A DNA stretch of 64,000 bases, from the NCBI RefSeq assembly GCF_001401755.1, contig NZ_KQ474105.1, forward strand, positions 634 to 64,633. The letters run 5' to 3'. Source of the DNA: Aquimarina longa SW024 (GTDB taxonomy: Bacteria > Bacteroidota > Bacteroidia > Flavobacteriales > Flavobacteriaceae). The position numbers were made by a program, and so were the translations under genes. This document shows, one piece after another, positions 50,983-60,426 of this stretch. The first letter of the stretch is position 1; each line of letters opens with the position of its first letter. The notes under the pieces were generated by a model, which ran no database searches, was not told where the DNA came from, and worked only from the letters and a program-made list of their open reading frames with translations.

Positions 50983-52784
50983 GTTTGTTCTTTTTTAGAG
51001 GAATAATAATTATATACTTTGGTTGCTCGTGACTCCCCAATCACCTCAATTAATTCGTGTTTAAGAGCTTCACTTATCCTTTTTACAGATCTAAAGTGTT
51101 TTAATAGTGCTATTACTGTTTTTTCACCAATTCCAGGAATTAAATCTAGCTCGGTATCTAATGCCGCTTTACTTCTTTTTTGTCTATGAAAAGTAATTCC
51201 GAATCGATGCGCTTCATTACGTAGATGTTGTATTACTTTTAAAGATTCTGATTTTTTATCTAAGTATAATGGAATAGAATCTTCGGGATAATAAATTTCT
51301 TCTAAACGTTTTGCAATGCCAATAATTGTAATTTTTCCTCTTAGACCTAAATCATCTAGAGCCTTTAGTCCCGAAGAAAGTTGCCCTTTCCCTCCATCTA
51401 CAATTACAAGCTGAGGTAATGGCTGGTTTTCATCAGATAATCGTTTATAACGTCGATAGACGACTTCTTCCATCGAAGCAAAATCATTCGCTCCTTCTAC
51501 TGTTTTTATATTAAATTTTCGATACTCTTTTTTACTAGGCTTTCCATTCTTAAAAACGACACATGCAGCAACAGGATTGGTGCCTTGTATGTTTGAGTTA
51601 TCAAAACATTCTATATGTCTTGGTTCCTCTGGTAATCTCAGATCTTTTTTCATTTGTGCCATCAAACGTTTTATATGTCGATCAGGATCTATGATCTTAA
51701 TTTGTTTAAAACGTTCTTGTCTGTAATATTTAGCATTTCTAAGGGATAAATCCAATATCTTTTTTTTATCTCCTAGCTGTGGGACTGTGATTTTTATCTG
51801 TTCTCCAACGGTTACTTTAAAAGGCACAAATAACTCCTTGGATTTAGATTCAAAACGTTGTCTGAGTTCGATAATTGCTATTTCTAAAAGCTCTTTATCT
51901 GACTCGTCTAACTTTTTTTTGAGCTCAGTAGTATGTGACCTAATAATAGCACCATAGGATAGCTGAAGAAAATTCACATATCCATAAGACTCATCTGATA
52001 TAATAGAAAAAACATCAACATTACTTATTTTGGGGTTTACTACAGTTGATTTTGCTTGATATTTTTCTAGTATTTGTATTTTTTCTTTAATCTGTTGTGC
52101 ATCTTCAAATTCCATTTTTTCGGCATGTGCTATCATTTGATCTCTAAAACGTTGTAAAGAGTCTTTAAAGTTACCTTTTACAATTTGACGAATAGCTTCA
52201 AGATTTTCGTTGTATTCTTTTTCATCTTGTAAATCTTCACATGGTCCTTTACAGTTGCCTAAATGATATTCTAAACAAACTTTATATTTACCACTATTTA
52301 TTTTTTGCTGAGATAGATCATAAGTACATGTTCTGAGTTGATAAAGTCCTTTAATAAGATCTAAAAGAGTATGTACTGTTTTTACAGAAGTATATGGACC
52401 GAAGTACTCAGAGCCATCTTTGATAAGATTACGAGTAAGAAATATTCTAGAGAAACGTTCTTTTTTGATACAAATCCAGGGATATGTTTTATCATCTTTA
52501 AGCATTACATTAAAACGAGGTTGATGTTTTTTAATTAGATTATTCTCTAGTAATAAGGCATCGGTTTCGGTCTCAACTACAATATGTCGTATTGCTTTGA
52601 TTTTTTTTACCAGAATACTAATTCTGTAACTATCATGACTTTTTGTAAAATATGAAGAAACTCTTTTTTTTAAATTTTTTGCTTTTCCTATATATAATAG
52701 TTTGTCATCCTTATCATAATATTGATACACTCCAGGGCTAGTAGGCAATGTTTTGATTTGTATGTTTAATGTAACTTTTTGCAT
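50979..52784 (-). CDS. uvrC: Excinuclease ABC subunit C
   Basis: 601 aa. It makes both incisions in nucleotide-excision repair. The N-terminal GIY-YIG nuclease reads GVYQYYDKDDKLLYIGKAKN. A Cys-rich segment follows (CTYDLSQQ...CLEYHLGNCKGPC), then the UVR domain (MEFEDAQQIKEKIQILEKY). The C-terminal endonuclease (RNase H-like) has HIECFDNSNIQGTNPVA and VIVDGGKGQLSSGL, and two helix-hairpin-helix motifs end the protein (LIPGIGEKTVIALLKHF). Length is normal. It overlaps the patatin gene by ATGA; pairing of the two is presumably for expression only. Confidence 0.95.
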   Translation of the reverse strand: MQKVTLNIQIKTLPTSPGVYQYYDKDDKLLYIGKAKNLKKRVSSYFTKSHDSYRISILVKKIKAIRHIVVETETDALLLENNLIKKHQPRFNVMLKDDKTYPWICIKKERFSRIFLTRNLIKDGSEYFGPYTSVKTVHTLLDLIKGLYQLRTCTYDLSQQKINSGKYKVCLEYHLGNCKGPCEDLQDEKEYNENLEAIRQIVKGNFKDSLQRFRDQMIAHAEKMEFEDAQQIKEKIQILEKYQAKSTVVNPKISNVDVFSIISDESYGYVNFLQLSYGAIIRSHTTELKKKLDESDKELLEIAIIELRQRFESKSKELFVPFKVTVGEQIKITVPQLGDKKKILDLSLRNAKYYRQERFKQIKIIDPDRHIKRLMAQMKKDLRLPEEPRHIECFDNSNIQGTNPVAACVVFKNGKPSKKEYRKFNIKTVEGANDFASMEEVVYRRYKRLSDENQPLPQLVIVDGGKGQLSSGLKALDDLGLRGKITIIGIAKRLEEIYYPEDSIPLYLDKKSESLKVIQHLRNEAHRFGITFHRQKRSKAALDTELDLIPGIGEKTVIALLKHFRSVKRISEALKHELIEVIGESRATKVYNYYSSKKEQT

Positions 52785-52950
52785 AGTATAGCGGTAAAGT
52801 TAAGGGTTTAACATAATTGTAGTACAAATATTAGAAATTTAAATTTTGTTAAATTATAGCTAAGGAGTTGTTTTTTATTAAAAAAGACAGATACTATGTA
52901 ATGCGTTCCGTTTTTTATTACATTAGTAGCCCCAATATCAATTATATATT

Positions 52951-53373
52951 TTGGAAAAGAAAATAATTGGAAGAACTGATATAGTGGATTTTCCACTTTT
53001 AGAATTAGAAGGTATTTGTGCTAAAGTAGACACTGGTGCTTATACTTCATCTATTCATTGTGTCGATGTTAGAGAAATTGGTCAAATATTACAGTGTCGT
53101 TTTCTCGATGAAATACATCCTGAATATAATAATAAAAGATTTGAGTTTAGAAATTATGATATTACGGCAGTAAAAAGTAGTAATGGAAAAGTAGAAGTGC
53201 GATATACTATTAAAACACAGATCCTTGTGTTTAATAAAACATACCCAATAACTCTTACATTATCTACTCGTGATGATATGCGTTTTCCAGTATTGCTTGG
53301 GCGTAAATTTTTGAATAGAAAGTTTTTAGTAGATCCTCAATTAGAAAATCAGTCTTATAATCAAACTTTATAA
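52951..53373 (+). CDS. RimB-like retropepsin-type aspartic peptidase (PF05618)
   Basis: 140 aa. It starts with TTG; no ATG fits before the conserved [12 protein letters not shown]. The aspartic-protease motif [12 protein letters not shown] (DTGA) sits near residue 27 and [17 protein letters not shown] closes the fold. PF05618 members were first annotated as ATP-dependent zinc proteases, but the DTGA motif points to a retropepsin-like fold. Such proteins pair with RimK-type ligases. Here the rimK gene starts at this gene's last base (TAATG), so they are translationally coupled. It may trim poly-glutamate or other RimK products. Confidence 0.85.
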   Translation: MEKKIIGRTDIVDFPLLELEGICAKVDTGAYTSSIHCVDVREIGQILQCRFLDEIHPEYNNKRFEFRNYDITAVKSSNGKVEVRYTIKTQILVFNKTYPITLTLSTRDDMRFPVLLGRKFLNRKFLVDPQLENQSYNQTL

Positions 53374-54245
53374 TGAATATTAAAATCTTGTCTCGTAGTG
53401 CGAGTTTGTATTCTACCAATGCTCTTGTTCAGGCAGCAGTAAAACGCAAACATAATGTACAGGTAATTGATCCTCTCAATTGTGATATTGTAATTGAAAA
53501 GAAAAAACCAGAAATTTATTATCGAGGTAAAAAGCTAGACCATGTAGATGCCGTAATTCCTAGAATTGGGTCTTCTATAACTTTTTACGGTACAGCGGTA
53601 GTCAGGCAATTCGAGATGATGAATGTGTTTACGACAGTACAATCTCAGGCATTAGTACAATCAAGAGATAAACTACGGAGTTTACAGATATTATCTAAAG
53701 CAGGATTAGGATTACCTAAAACAGTATTTACGAATTATTCTAAGGATGTTTCAGAAGTAATATCTCATGTAGGGGGAGCACCATTAATCATTAAACTTCT
53801 CGAAGGAACTCAAGGATTAGGAGTGGTGCTAGCTGAAACTAAAACTGCTGCAGAATCTGTACTCGAAGCTTTTAATGGATTGCAAGCCAGAGTTATTGTA
53901 CAAGAGTATGTTAAGGAAGCTAAAGGAGCAGATATTAGAGTTCTTGTTGTGGATGGACAAGTAGTAGGAGCGATGAAAAGACAAGGAAAAGAAGGTGAAT
54001 TTAGATCCAATTTACATAGAGGGGGTAGTGCTTCTATTATTACACTGACTGATGAAGAAGAAAATGCAGCTATAAAAGCAGTTAGAGCATTAAAATTAGG
54101 AGTAGCAGGAGTGGATATGTTGCAAAGTGTTAGAGGACCTCTTATATTAGAGGTAAACTCTTCCCCAGGATTAGAAGGGATTGAAACTGCTACAGGAAAA
54201 GATATTGCAAAAACAATTATTCGCTTTATCGAAAGGAGTATATAA
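53373..54245 (+). CDS. rimK: RimK-family ATP-grasp glutamate ligase
   Basis: 290 aa. ATP-grasp features: [40 protein letters not shown] (Gly-rich loop), [20 protein letters not shown] and [14 protein letters not shown] (metal ligands). E. coli RimK adds glutamates to the C-terminus of ribosomal protein S6 and makes poly-glutamate. Related ligases build peptides and cofactors, such as glutamylated coenzymes. With an upstream aspartic peptidase and a downstream AstE-like deacylase, the target may be S6 or another acceptor. Confidence 0.92.
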   Translation: MNIKILSRSASLYSTNALVQAAVKRKHNVQVIDPLNCDIVIEKKKPEIYYRGKKLDHVDAVIPRIGSSITFYGTAVVRQFEMMNVFTTVQSQALVQSRDKLRSLQILSKAGLGLPKTVFTNYSKDVSEVISHVGGAPLIIKLLEGTQGLGVVLAETKTAAESVLEAFNGLQARVIVQEYVKEAKGADIRVLVVDGQVVGAMKRQGKEGEFRSNLHRGGSASIITLTDEEENAAIKAVRALKLGVAGVDMLQSVRGPLILEVNSSPGLEGIETATGKDIAKTIIRFIERSI

Positions 54246-54251
54246 TTATTT

Positions 54252-55226
54252 ATGGCAAAAGAAACGCATACATTACACATCCTTGGAGAAGAAATCCCAT
54301 TAGGAACTAGTAAAATTATAAATTTTAATATTGCTAAGTTATATACCTCTACAAAGGTAGAGATTCCTGTAATTATAGAACGATCAAAAAAAATAGGACC
54401 TACTATTTTGATAACAGCAGGCATCCATGGGGATGAGATTAATGGAGTAGAAGTAGTGCGACAGATTATTGCAAAAAAAATTAATAAACCAGCAAAAGGA
54501 AGCATAATTTGTATCCCTGTACTCAATGTATTTGGGTTTTTAAACATGAATCGGTTTTTTCCTGATGGAAGAGATTTAAACAGGGTTTTTCCGGGTACTA
54601 AAAATGGATCCCTTGCCAGTCGTTTTGCATATCAATTTATTAATGAAATTTTACCTGTTGCAGATTTTTGTTTAGATTTTCACACAGGAGGAGCAAGTAG
54701 GTTTAATGCCGCACATGTAAGGGTTGATCCTAAGAATAAGAAATTAATGGCATTAGCAAAAATTTTTAATGCCCCATTTACATTATTATCTAAAAATCTT
54801 GATGGTTCTTATCGGGCTACTTGTGCTAAAAAAGAAAAAGATATATTATTGTTTGAAGGAGGTAAATCCCAGAACAGTAGTAAAGAAATTGCTAGAGAAG
54901 GAGTTCAGGGAACTATGCGTATTCTTCATCATCTGGATATGTTACATGCCAATTTTGAAGTCCCTGTAAGAGAATCTGATACGCTGATTATTAAAAAAAG
55001 TTTCTGGATCAGAGCTAAATATAGTGGTTTATTACATATTAAAATAGATATAGGAAAACATGTAGAAAAAGATGAAACTCTAGCAACAATTACAGATCCT
55101 TATGGAAAAATGCGACATGTTGTAAAAGCTACTAATGAAGGGTATGTGATTAATGTTAATGAATCACCAATAGTATATAAAGGAGATGCCATTTTCCATA
55201 TAACCAAAGAACTGGCAGATGAATAA
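54252..55226 (+). CDS. Succinylglutamate desuccinylase/aspartoacylase family protein
   Basis: 324 aa zinc-dependent carboxypeptidase-like deacylase. Zinc site: AGIHGDEINGVEVV (His59, Glu62) and the later His in CLDFHTGGASRFN. RDLNRVFPGTKNG is the substrate-binding Arg motif. A C-terminal beta-barrel domain near residues 245-324 (GLLHIKIDIGKHVEKDE) resembles the lipoyl-like domain of this family. Six bases after rimK, and it overlaps the next gene by eight. Substrate is unknown; arginine catabolism (AstE) is unlikely without astABCD nearby. Confidence 0.88.
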   Translation: MAKETHTLHILGEEIPLGTSKIINFNIAKLYTSTKVEIPVIIERSKKIGPTILITAGIHGDEINGVEVVRQIIAKKINKPAKGSIICIPVLNVFGFLNMNRFFPDGRDLNRVFPGTKNGSLASRFAYQFINEILPVADFCLDFHTGGASRFNAAHVRVDPKNKKLMALAKIFNAPFTLLSKNLDGSYRATCAKKEKDILLFEGGKSQNSSKEIAREGVQGTMRILHHLDMLHANFEVPVRESDTLIIKKSFWIRAKYSGLLHIKIDIGKHVEKDETLATITDPYGKMRHVVKATNEGYVINVNESPIVYKGDAIFHITKELADE

Positions 55227-55788
55227 AACAGAATTAAGAGTTAAGTATAAGGCACTTAGAAGTCAACTAAGTGAAGAAGCGATTGAAGAGTTAAGTATGG
55301 CTATCGCTAACCAATTACTTCAATTACCTATCTGGGAAAAATCACATTACCATATTTTTTTACCTATCGATAGACAAAAAGAAATTAATACAGAATTAAT
55401 ACTTAATATTCTTTTAGGTAAGGATAAAAACGTGATTTTATCAAAGAGTAATTTTGTGGATAATACCCTAGATCACTTTTTACTTACAGATACAACAGTT
55501 ATAAAAATAAATTCTTGGGGGATTCCTGAACCAGTGGATGGAATTCCGATTTCAGAAAATATGATAGAAGTGGTTTTTGTACCCTTATTAGCGTTTGATC
55601 AACAAGGAAACAGAGTTGGATATGGAAAAGGATTCTATGATAAATTTTTAGAAAAATGTAATCCTGAAACTCTAAAAATTGGTCTTTCTTTTTTTGCTGC
55701 AGAAAAAGAAATTAAAAATACGATTGATACAGATATCCCCCTAGATCTCTGTATAACACCATTAGCAATATATAACTTTAACAAGTGA
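55219..55788 (+). CDS. 5-Formyltetrahydrofolate cyclo-ligase
   Basis: 189 aa. It converts 5-formyl-THF to 5,10-methenyl-THF with ATP. The family motif RVGYGKGFYDKFLEKC binds ATP phosphate and Mg. The N-terminal KTELRVKYKALRSQLS and FVPLLAFDQQGNR fit the family. It overlaps the deacylase gene by eight bases, hence one operon. It is likely a bystander in function. Confidence 0.92.
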   Translation: MNKTELRVKYKALRSQLSEEAIEELSMAIANQLLQLPIWEKSHYHIFLPIDRQKEINTELILNILLGKDKNVILSKSNFVDNTLDHFLLTDTTVIKINSWGIPEPVDGIPISENMIEVVFVPLLAFDQQGNRVGYGKGFYDKFLEKCNPETLKIGLSFFAAEKEIKNTIDTDIPLDLCITPLAIYNFNK

Positions 55789-55854
55789 TTATATTTTTAT
55801 ATTCAAAAATACTTTATATTACACATAAACATTTTAATTTTAGCCCCTCATAAA

Positions 55855-56256
55855 ATGCCTCAAAATAAAGAACGTATCTGCATCATCGATGATGATAGTA
55901 TATATATAAATTTAGTTAGTAAAATTATTGAAGTAAAAAAACTCTCTGAGACCATTATAATTTTTAGAAATGGTAAAGAAGCTATGGATTTTTTTCTGAA
56001 ATCTATAGAAAGAGACACTGAAGATCAGATTCCACAAGTAATTTTTTTAGATCTTAATATGCCAGTGATGGATGGATGGGAATTTTTAAAAGAATTTTCT
56101 AAGATCAAAAATAAGATTAGTGAAAAAATAGACCTTTACGTAGTAAGTTCATCAATAGATTCTAGAGATATAGAACGTGCTAAATCAATAGATTTAGTAT
56201 CAGATTACCTCTCTAAACCTGTTAGGATAGATGATTTTGAGAAAATACTAGTTTAA
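55855..56256 (+). CDS. Single-domain response regulator
   Basis: 133 aa, receiver domain only. Acidic patch in CIIDDDSIYI, phospho-Asp in VIFLDLNMPVMDGWEF, Thr/Ser position in LYVVSSSIDSRD, and Lys in SDYLSKPV. No output domain. Such stand-alone receivers act as phosphorelay intermediates or bind partners. Partner kinase unknown. It converges with lspA, leaving only an 11-bp gap. Confidence 0.88.
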   Translation: MPQNKERICIIDDDSIYINLVSKIIEVKKLSETIIIFRNGKEAMDFFLKSIERDTEDQIPQVIFLDLNMPVMDGWEFLKEFSKIKNKISEKIDLYVVSSSIDSRDIERAKSIDLVSDYLSKPVRIDDFEKILV

Positions 56257-56267
56257 AATATAATAAT

Positions 56268-56885
56268 TTATTCGGATAAAGACTCCTTTTTCGGAAAGGC
56301 TTTTTTATTAAAAACTACTAATAAGAAGACTCCTACACTGATTGCAGAATCAGCAATATTAAATACAGGATCAAAGAAAGAAAAATGTTTACCTCCTATA
56401 AATGGAATCCACTCAGGCAAAATATCATTATAGAACGTAAATTGGATCATATCTACTACTTTACCATAAAAAATACTTTCATATCCTCCCCCTTCTGGCA
56501 AAAAAGTAGCAACCTCCATAGGAGTACTCTCACTAAATAACATACCATAAAATATAGAATCAATAATATTCCCTAAAGCACCTGCAAAGATTAATGCAAT
56601 ACAAAACGTAAGTACTGAAGCACTATTTTTACGAACAGAATCATACAACCAATATCCAATTCCGGTAATGGCAACTAATCTAAATAATGTGAGAATCAGT
56701 TTTCCATAATTACCAGGAAGCTCGAACCCCCATGCCATTCCTTTATTTTCGACAAATATGATACGAAACCAATTAAAAACTTCTACATCATCATGGAGTA
56801 AAAAATGAGTTTTTATATAAACTTTGGAGATTTGATCAATCAGTAATACTAAAATTATAACTAAAATAGATTTCCTTAAAGACAT
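56268..56885 (-). CDS. lspA: Signal peptidase II
   Basis: 205 aa, about 40 longer than the E. coli enzyme. It cleaves prolipoproteins before the lipid-modified Cys, relevant to the several lipoproteins here. Four transmembrane helices are visible. The catalytic aspartates are in FAGALGNIIDSIFYG and FNIADSAISVGV. The extra length lies between them (PEGGGYESIFYGKVVDMIQF and after), a known Bacteroidetes insert. CAAAAATA (56923-56930) upstream reads TATTTTTG on the coding strand, a possible -7 element. Confidence 0.93.
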   Translation of the reverse strand: MSLRKSILVIILVLLIDQISKVYIKTHFLLHDDVEVFNWFRIIFVENKGMAWGFELPGNYGKLILTLFRLVAITGIGYWLYDSVRKNSASVLTFCIALIFAGALGNIIDSIFYGMLFSESTPMEVATFLPEGGGYESIFYGKVVDMIQFTFYNDILPEWIPFIGGKHFSFFDPVFNIADSAISVGVFLLVVFNKKAFPKKESLSE

Positions 56886-57207
56886 ATATGTACTAGTTTG
56901 CTTGGGTATTAAAAGCGACGAACAAAAATAGTGTTTTATTTTGTTTTGAGGATATTTTTGTTTTTTTCTAATACGATAATAATTTTCTTCTAAAACTTCT
57001 CGGTTTTAACCATCATATCAACATCTTTATAATAATAAGGAAAAGACCATTTTATAATAAACTAAAGCGAGACTCTAATTATGTTCGATACTCAGAGTCA
57101 ATAAAAATACAACTTGTTAAAGTATCCTTAAAAAAATAGGGTATAATCTCATTTAACTGTTGGGTATATAAGAATTGTAAAGAGATTAATTTTTTTAAAA
57201 AAAACTA
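56886..57207. other. Intergenic region between lspA and a lipoprotein gene
   Basis: About 320 bp between divergent genes. TATTTTTG occurs at 56953-56960 on the plus strand and at 56930-56923 on the minus strand, both agreeing with the -7 consensus TAnnTTTG; good -33 partners are lacking. Nothing else was recognised. Confidence 0.35.
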
Positions 57208-57915
57208 ATGAAAAAGAGTAAGAACATTTTAAACATAGGATTAACTTTAATAGCGCTTTTAATGATTTTTTCTTGTGAAAACAGAGATTCTACTGACCTA
57301 CCTCCAAGCATAGCAGTATATCAGGATTTACTGGTGCGCTACCAAACGAATACAAAAAATACGCTTGCTAAAGCTACTTTTCGAACACTTGATAAGAATG
57401 GAACTAGATTAGTATTAAAAGGCGAATCTAAAATTTTATTTAATAATAAGAAATACGATAAATTTAGCACCATATTCGACTATTTTTATGAATGGAAAGA
57501 AAAGGAGCTTATTGATGTCGAATTTAATTATGTAAAAAATAAGACTATATCTTTTAAGAATAAGATTTCCTTTAAAGAAGCTAGTACTATTGAGATTCCA
57601 ACTTCTTTTAACAAAGTAAAATTAGATGGAACTACAAAATTGAAGTGGAAAGGAAGTCCTTTGCAAAAAAATGAAGAGATTACAATTTCTTTTCATCAAG
57701 GTGATAAAGGAGCTACAGGAGGAGTAAAAGGTGTAGATAAGGGAAATGAAGAAATTTCAATTGACGGACTTTTTATAAAGGGCATGAAAAAAGGAAAAGC
57801 AATATTGCGCCTCATTAGAAGTAAAGAATTAGAAGGAATCCAACAGTCTGATGGAAAAAATAATGGACGACGTACTGTGGAGGTAGAAGTAACTAAAGAA
57901 GTAATAGTAGAATAA
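57208..57915 (+). CDS. Lipoprotein of unknown function
   Basis: 235 aa. Lipoprotein signal peptide with lipobox IFSC (Cys23) after LTLIALLM. The mature part, starting ENRDSTDLPPSIAVYQDLLV, looks beta-rich. TFRTLDKNGTRLVLKGESKI and TIEIPTSFNKVKLDGTTKLK are regular short-strand segments, perhaps an Ig-like domain. GDKGATGGVKGVDKGNEEIS is a Gly/Lys loop. No family is recognised. A clear terminator follows. Probably outer-membrane anchored. Confidence 0.7.
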   Translation: MKKSKNILNIGLTLIALLMIFSCENRDSTDLPPSIAVYQDLLVRYQTNTKNTLAKATFRTLDKNGTRLVLKGESKILFNNKKYDKFSTIFDYFYEWKEKELIDVEFNYVKNKTISFKNKISFKEASTIEIPTSFNKVKLDGTTKLKWKGSPLQKNEEITISFHQGDKGATGGVKGVDKGNEEISIDGLFIKGMKKGKAILRLIRSKELEGIQQSDGKNNGRRTVEVEVTKEVIVE

Positions 57916-57957
57916 AATAAGACTCGATTTCATTTATGCATAGAGTTTAATACACTT

Positions 57958-57992
57958 AGAGTAAGATTTTTTTAAGTCTTACTCTTTTTTTT
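57958..57992 (+). terminator. Rho-independent terminator
   Basis: AGAGTAAGA (57958-57966) and TCTTACTCT (57977-57985) form a 9-bp stem followed by a T-run to 57992. It ends the lipoprotein transcript. Confidence 0.8.
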
Positions 57993-58103
57993 CTATATAA
58001 GAGTGAGGTTAAAAAAAGTATAATCAATATAATCCTATGGCACTAATGTTTTATAAACTTTGTAGTTTTGTAGATATACCCTCTGTTAGATAATCGCATT
58101 GTT

Positions 58104-59297
58104 ATGATTAAAACCTTCCGAGTTATAGGTATCGGAAATAAAATACCTAATTTTTCTAAACAAGAACAATCTCATGTTCTTAGTACAAGTGTATTTAGTG
58201 GAGGAAAACGACATTATGAGTTGGTAAAAAACATGCTGCCCGAAAACCATAAATGGATACCTATCCAATCTCCTATGAATGAAGTTTTTAAAGCATATGA
58301 AAATACTATAGAGCCAATTGTAATTTTTGCTTCTGGGAATCCATTGTTTTATGGTTTTTCAAATACATTAAAAAATAAATACCCCAATGCAGATATTATA
58401 ACGACCCCTTATTTTAGTGCTATACAATTGCTAGCGAATGCTACTAATATTAATACTAGTCATTTACAAACAATAAGTGTGCATGGAAGAAGTTGGAAAA
58501 CTCTAGATGTGGCATTAATTCAACAAAAAGAATTGATAGGAGTTCTTACCGACAATAAAAAAACCCCAACAAGTATTGCTAAAAGACTCTTAAAATATGG
58601 TTATGATAATTATAAAGTAATCGTAGGAGAAGATATTGAAGGGAAGCAAGAAAAATTTTATAAATTAACACTTGCAGAGGCTTCAACAATGGAGTTTCAC
58701 TCTTTAAACTGTATGTTATTGCAAAAAACGAATCATCGTCATATTACTTTTGGAATACAAGATACAGATTTCGAGGGATTGCCTAACAGACCCAATATGA
58801 TCACCAAAATGCCGATTCGATTAACAACACTACACTTATTAGATATTCTAGGGATCAGTACATTGTGGGATATAGGTTTTTGTACAGGATCAATTAGTAT
58901 AGAAGCAAAGCTAAAAAATCCTGAATTAGAGGTGATTGCTTTTGAAAAAAGATCAGAATGTGAGAGCATATTTCATAGCAACCAAAAACGATTTGGCACC
59001 CCTGGAATTCAATCTGTAATAGGAGATTTTTTTGATCAAGATCTTAGCCAGTTTTCAAAACCAGATGCTATTTTTATAGGAGGGCATGGAGGTAGACTAG
59101 AAGAATTGTTTTGTAAAATCGCACCTATTTTGCAACCAGATACCTGTATTATTATCAATGCTGTAAAAGAAAGCTCTATACAGTATTTTAAAAAAGGATG
59201 TAAAGCTATCGGATATGCAATTATCCAGGAGTATGTCATTACACTAGATACTCATAACCCAATCACTTTACTTAAAGCAAAACATTCTAAAAATTAA
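58104..59297 (+). CDS. cobL: Bifunctional precorrin-6Y C5,15-methyltransferase/decarboxylase (CbiE-CbiT)
   Basis: 397 aa. The N-terminal half (1-about 205) is a CbiE-like tetrapyrrole methylase with VIGIGNKIP in place of the usual GxGPG, then FASGNPLFYGF and ISVHGRSW. The C-terminal half (about 210-397) is a CbiT-like Rossmann methylase: LGISTLWDIGFCTGSISIEA, VIGDFFDQDL, DAIFIGGHGGRLEEL. It methylates C-5 and C-15 and decarboxylates the C-12 acetate. The gene lies apart from the first B12 block, at about 42 kb from it. Fusion of E and T is common (CobL). Confidence 0.92.
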   Translation: MIKTFRVIGIGNKIPNFSKQEQSHVLSTSVFSGGKRHYELVKNMLPENHKWIPIQSPMNEVFKAYENTIEPIVIFASGNPLFYGFSNTLKNKYPNADIITTPYFSAIQLLANATNINTSHLQTISVHGRSWKTLDVALIQQKELIGVLTDNKKTPTSIAKRLLKYGYDNYKVIVGEDIEGKQEKFYKLTLAEASTMEFHSLNCMLLQKTNHRHITFGIQDTDFEGLPNRPNMITKMPIRLTTLHLLDILGISTLWDIGFCTGSISIEAKLKNPELEVIAFEKRSECESIFHSNQKRFGTPGIQSVIGDFFDQDLSQFSKPDAIFIGGHGGRLEELFCKIAPILQPDTCIIINAVKESSIQYFKKGCKAIGYAIIQEYVITLDTHNPITLLKAKHSKN

Positions 59298-59418
59298 AGG
59301 AGAAACTATAATAAGTTTACCTAAAAACAAGATATAAACACTTCTTTTATCCTAAATCTTTCTCATATTTAGTCAATTTATGTAGGTTTGTGACCTAAAT
59401 TATTACATAAAATATAAA

Positions 59419-60426
59419 ATGACAATAACTTCTCTTGTAACTGGAGGAGCCGGTTTTATGGGCTCTCATGTAGTACGTCATTTATTACAACAACGTCATA
59501 GAGTTGTAATATTAGATGATCTTTCTGGGGGGACTACAGAAAATGTGCATGTCGATGCGTTATTTTATGAGGGTTCAATACTAGATAATCAACTCATCAA
59601 TTTACTGTTTAAGAAATATAATTTTACTTATGTTTATCATTTAGCAGCTTATGCTGCAGAAGGGTTAAGTCATTTTATTCGTAATTTTAACTATCAGAAT
59701 AACCTTATTGGTAGTATTAATCTTATTAATGCAGCTGTTACCTATGATATAAAACGTTTTGTTTTTACATCCTCTATAGCTGTTTATGGTACTAATACAC
59801 TTCCATTAATAGAAACGCAACATCCACAACCAGAAGACCCATATGGCATTGCAAAATATGCGGTAGAATTGGACCTGATCAATGCTTGTAAAATGTTTGG
59901 ATTGGAGTATACAATTTTTAGACCCCATAATGTATATGGTTCTCATCAGAATATAGGAGATAAGTATCGTAATGTTGTAGGGATATTTATGAATCAAATT
60001 TTAAAAAAACAACCATTGACCATTTTTGGAGATGGATCCCAAACAAGAGCGTTTTCATACGTAGATGATGTAGCACCATATATAGCGAATTCTGTACGAA
60101 TCCCTGAGGCATGTAATACTATTTTTAATATTGGTAGTGATGCGGTATATTCTGTAAAAGAACTAGCAGTAGCTGTTAATAAGGCTATGAGGTCGGATAT
60201 GGGAATAAAACAGCTAGAGCAACGAGAAGAAGTAGTGCATGCTTATGCCGATCATACACTGTTTAAGACTGTTTTTAAACCCAAAGAACATACGACCTTA
60301 GAGCTAGGACTTCTAGAAATGGCTAGATGGGTTAAAACTCATGGATCACGCTCTAGTAAAGAGTTTCAAGATGTTGAAATCACAAAAAAATTACCAGCCT
60401 CTTGGCAACAATCCAAAAAACAATGA
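59419..60426 (+). CDS. NAD-dependent nucleotide-sugar epimerase/dehydratase
   Basis: 335 aa, SDR-extended. The NAD motif GGAGFMGSHVVRHLL opens the protein, then VYHLAAYAAEG, FTSSIAVYGTN (Ser) and PYGIAKYAVELD (YxxxK). IFRPHNVYGSHQN and QTRAFSYVDDVAPYI are typical of UDP-sugar 4-epimerases. It probably makes a sugar nucleotide for the coupled glycosyltransferase. The stop overlaps its ATG by ATGA. Both lie between B12 genes but have no obvious role in B12 synthesis. Confidence 0.88.
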   Translation: MTITSLVTGGAGFMGSHVVRHLLQQRHRVVILDDLSGGTTENVHVDALFYEGSILDNQLINLLFKKYNFTYVYHLAAYAAEGLSHFIRNFNYQNNLIGSINLINAAVTYDIKRFVFTSSIAVYGTNTLPLIETQHPQPEDPYGIAKYAVELDLINACKMFGLEYTIFRPHNVYGSHQNIGDKYRNVVGIFMNQILKKQPLTIFGDGSQTRAFSYVDDVAPYIANSVRIPEACNTIFNIGSDAVYSVKELAVAVNKAMRSDMGIKQLEQREEVVHAYADHTLFKTVFKPKEHTTLELGLLEMARWVKTHGSRSSKEFQDVEITKKLPASWQQSKKQ

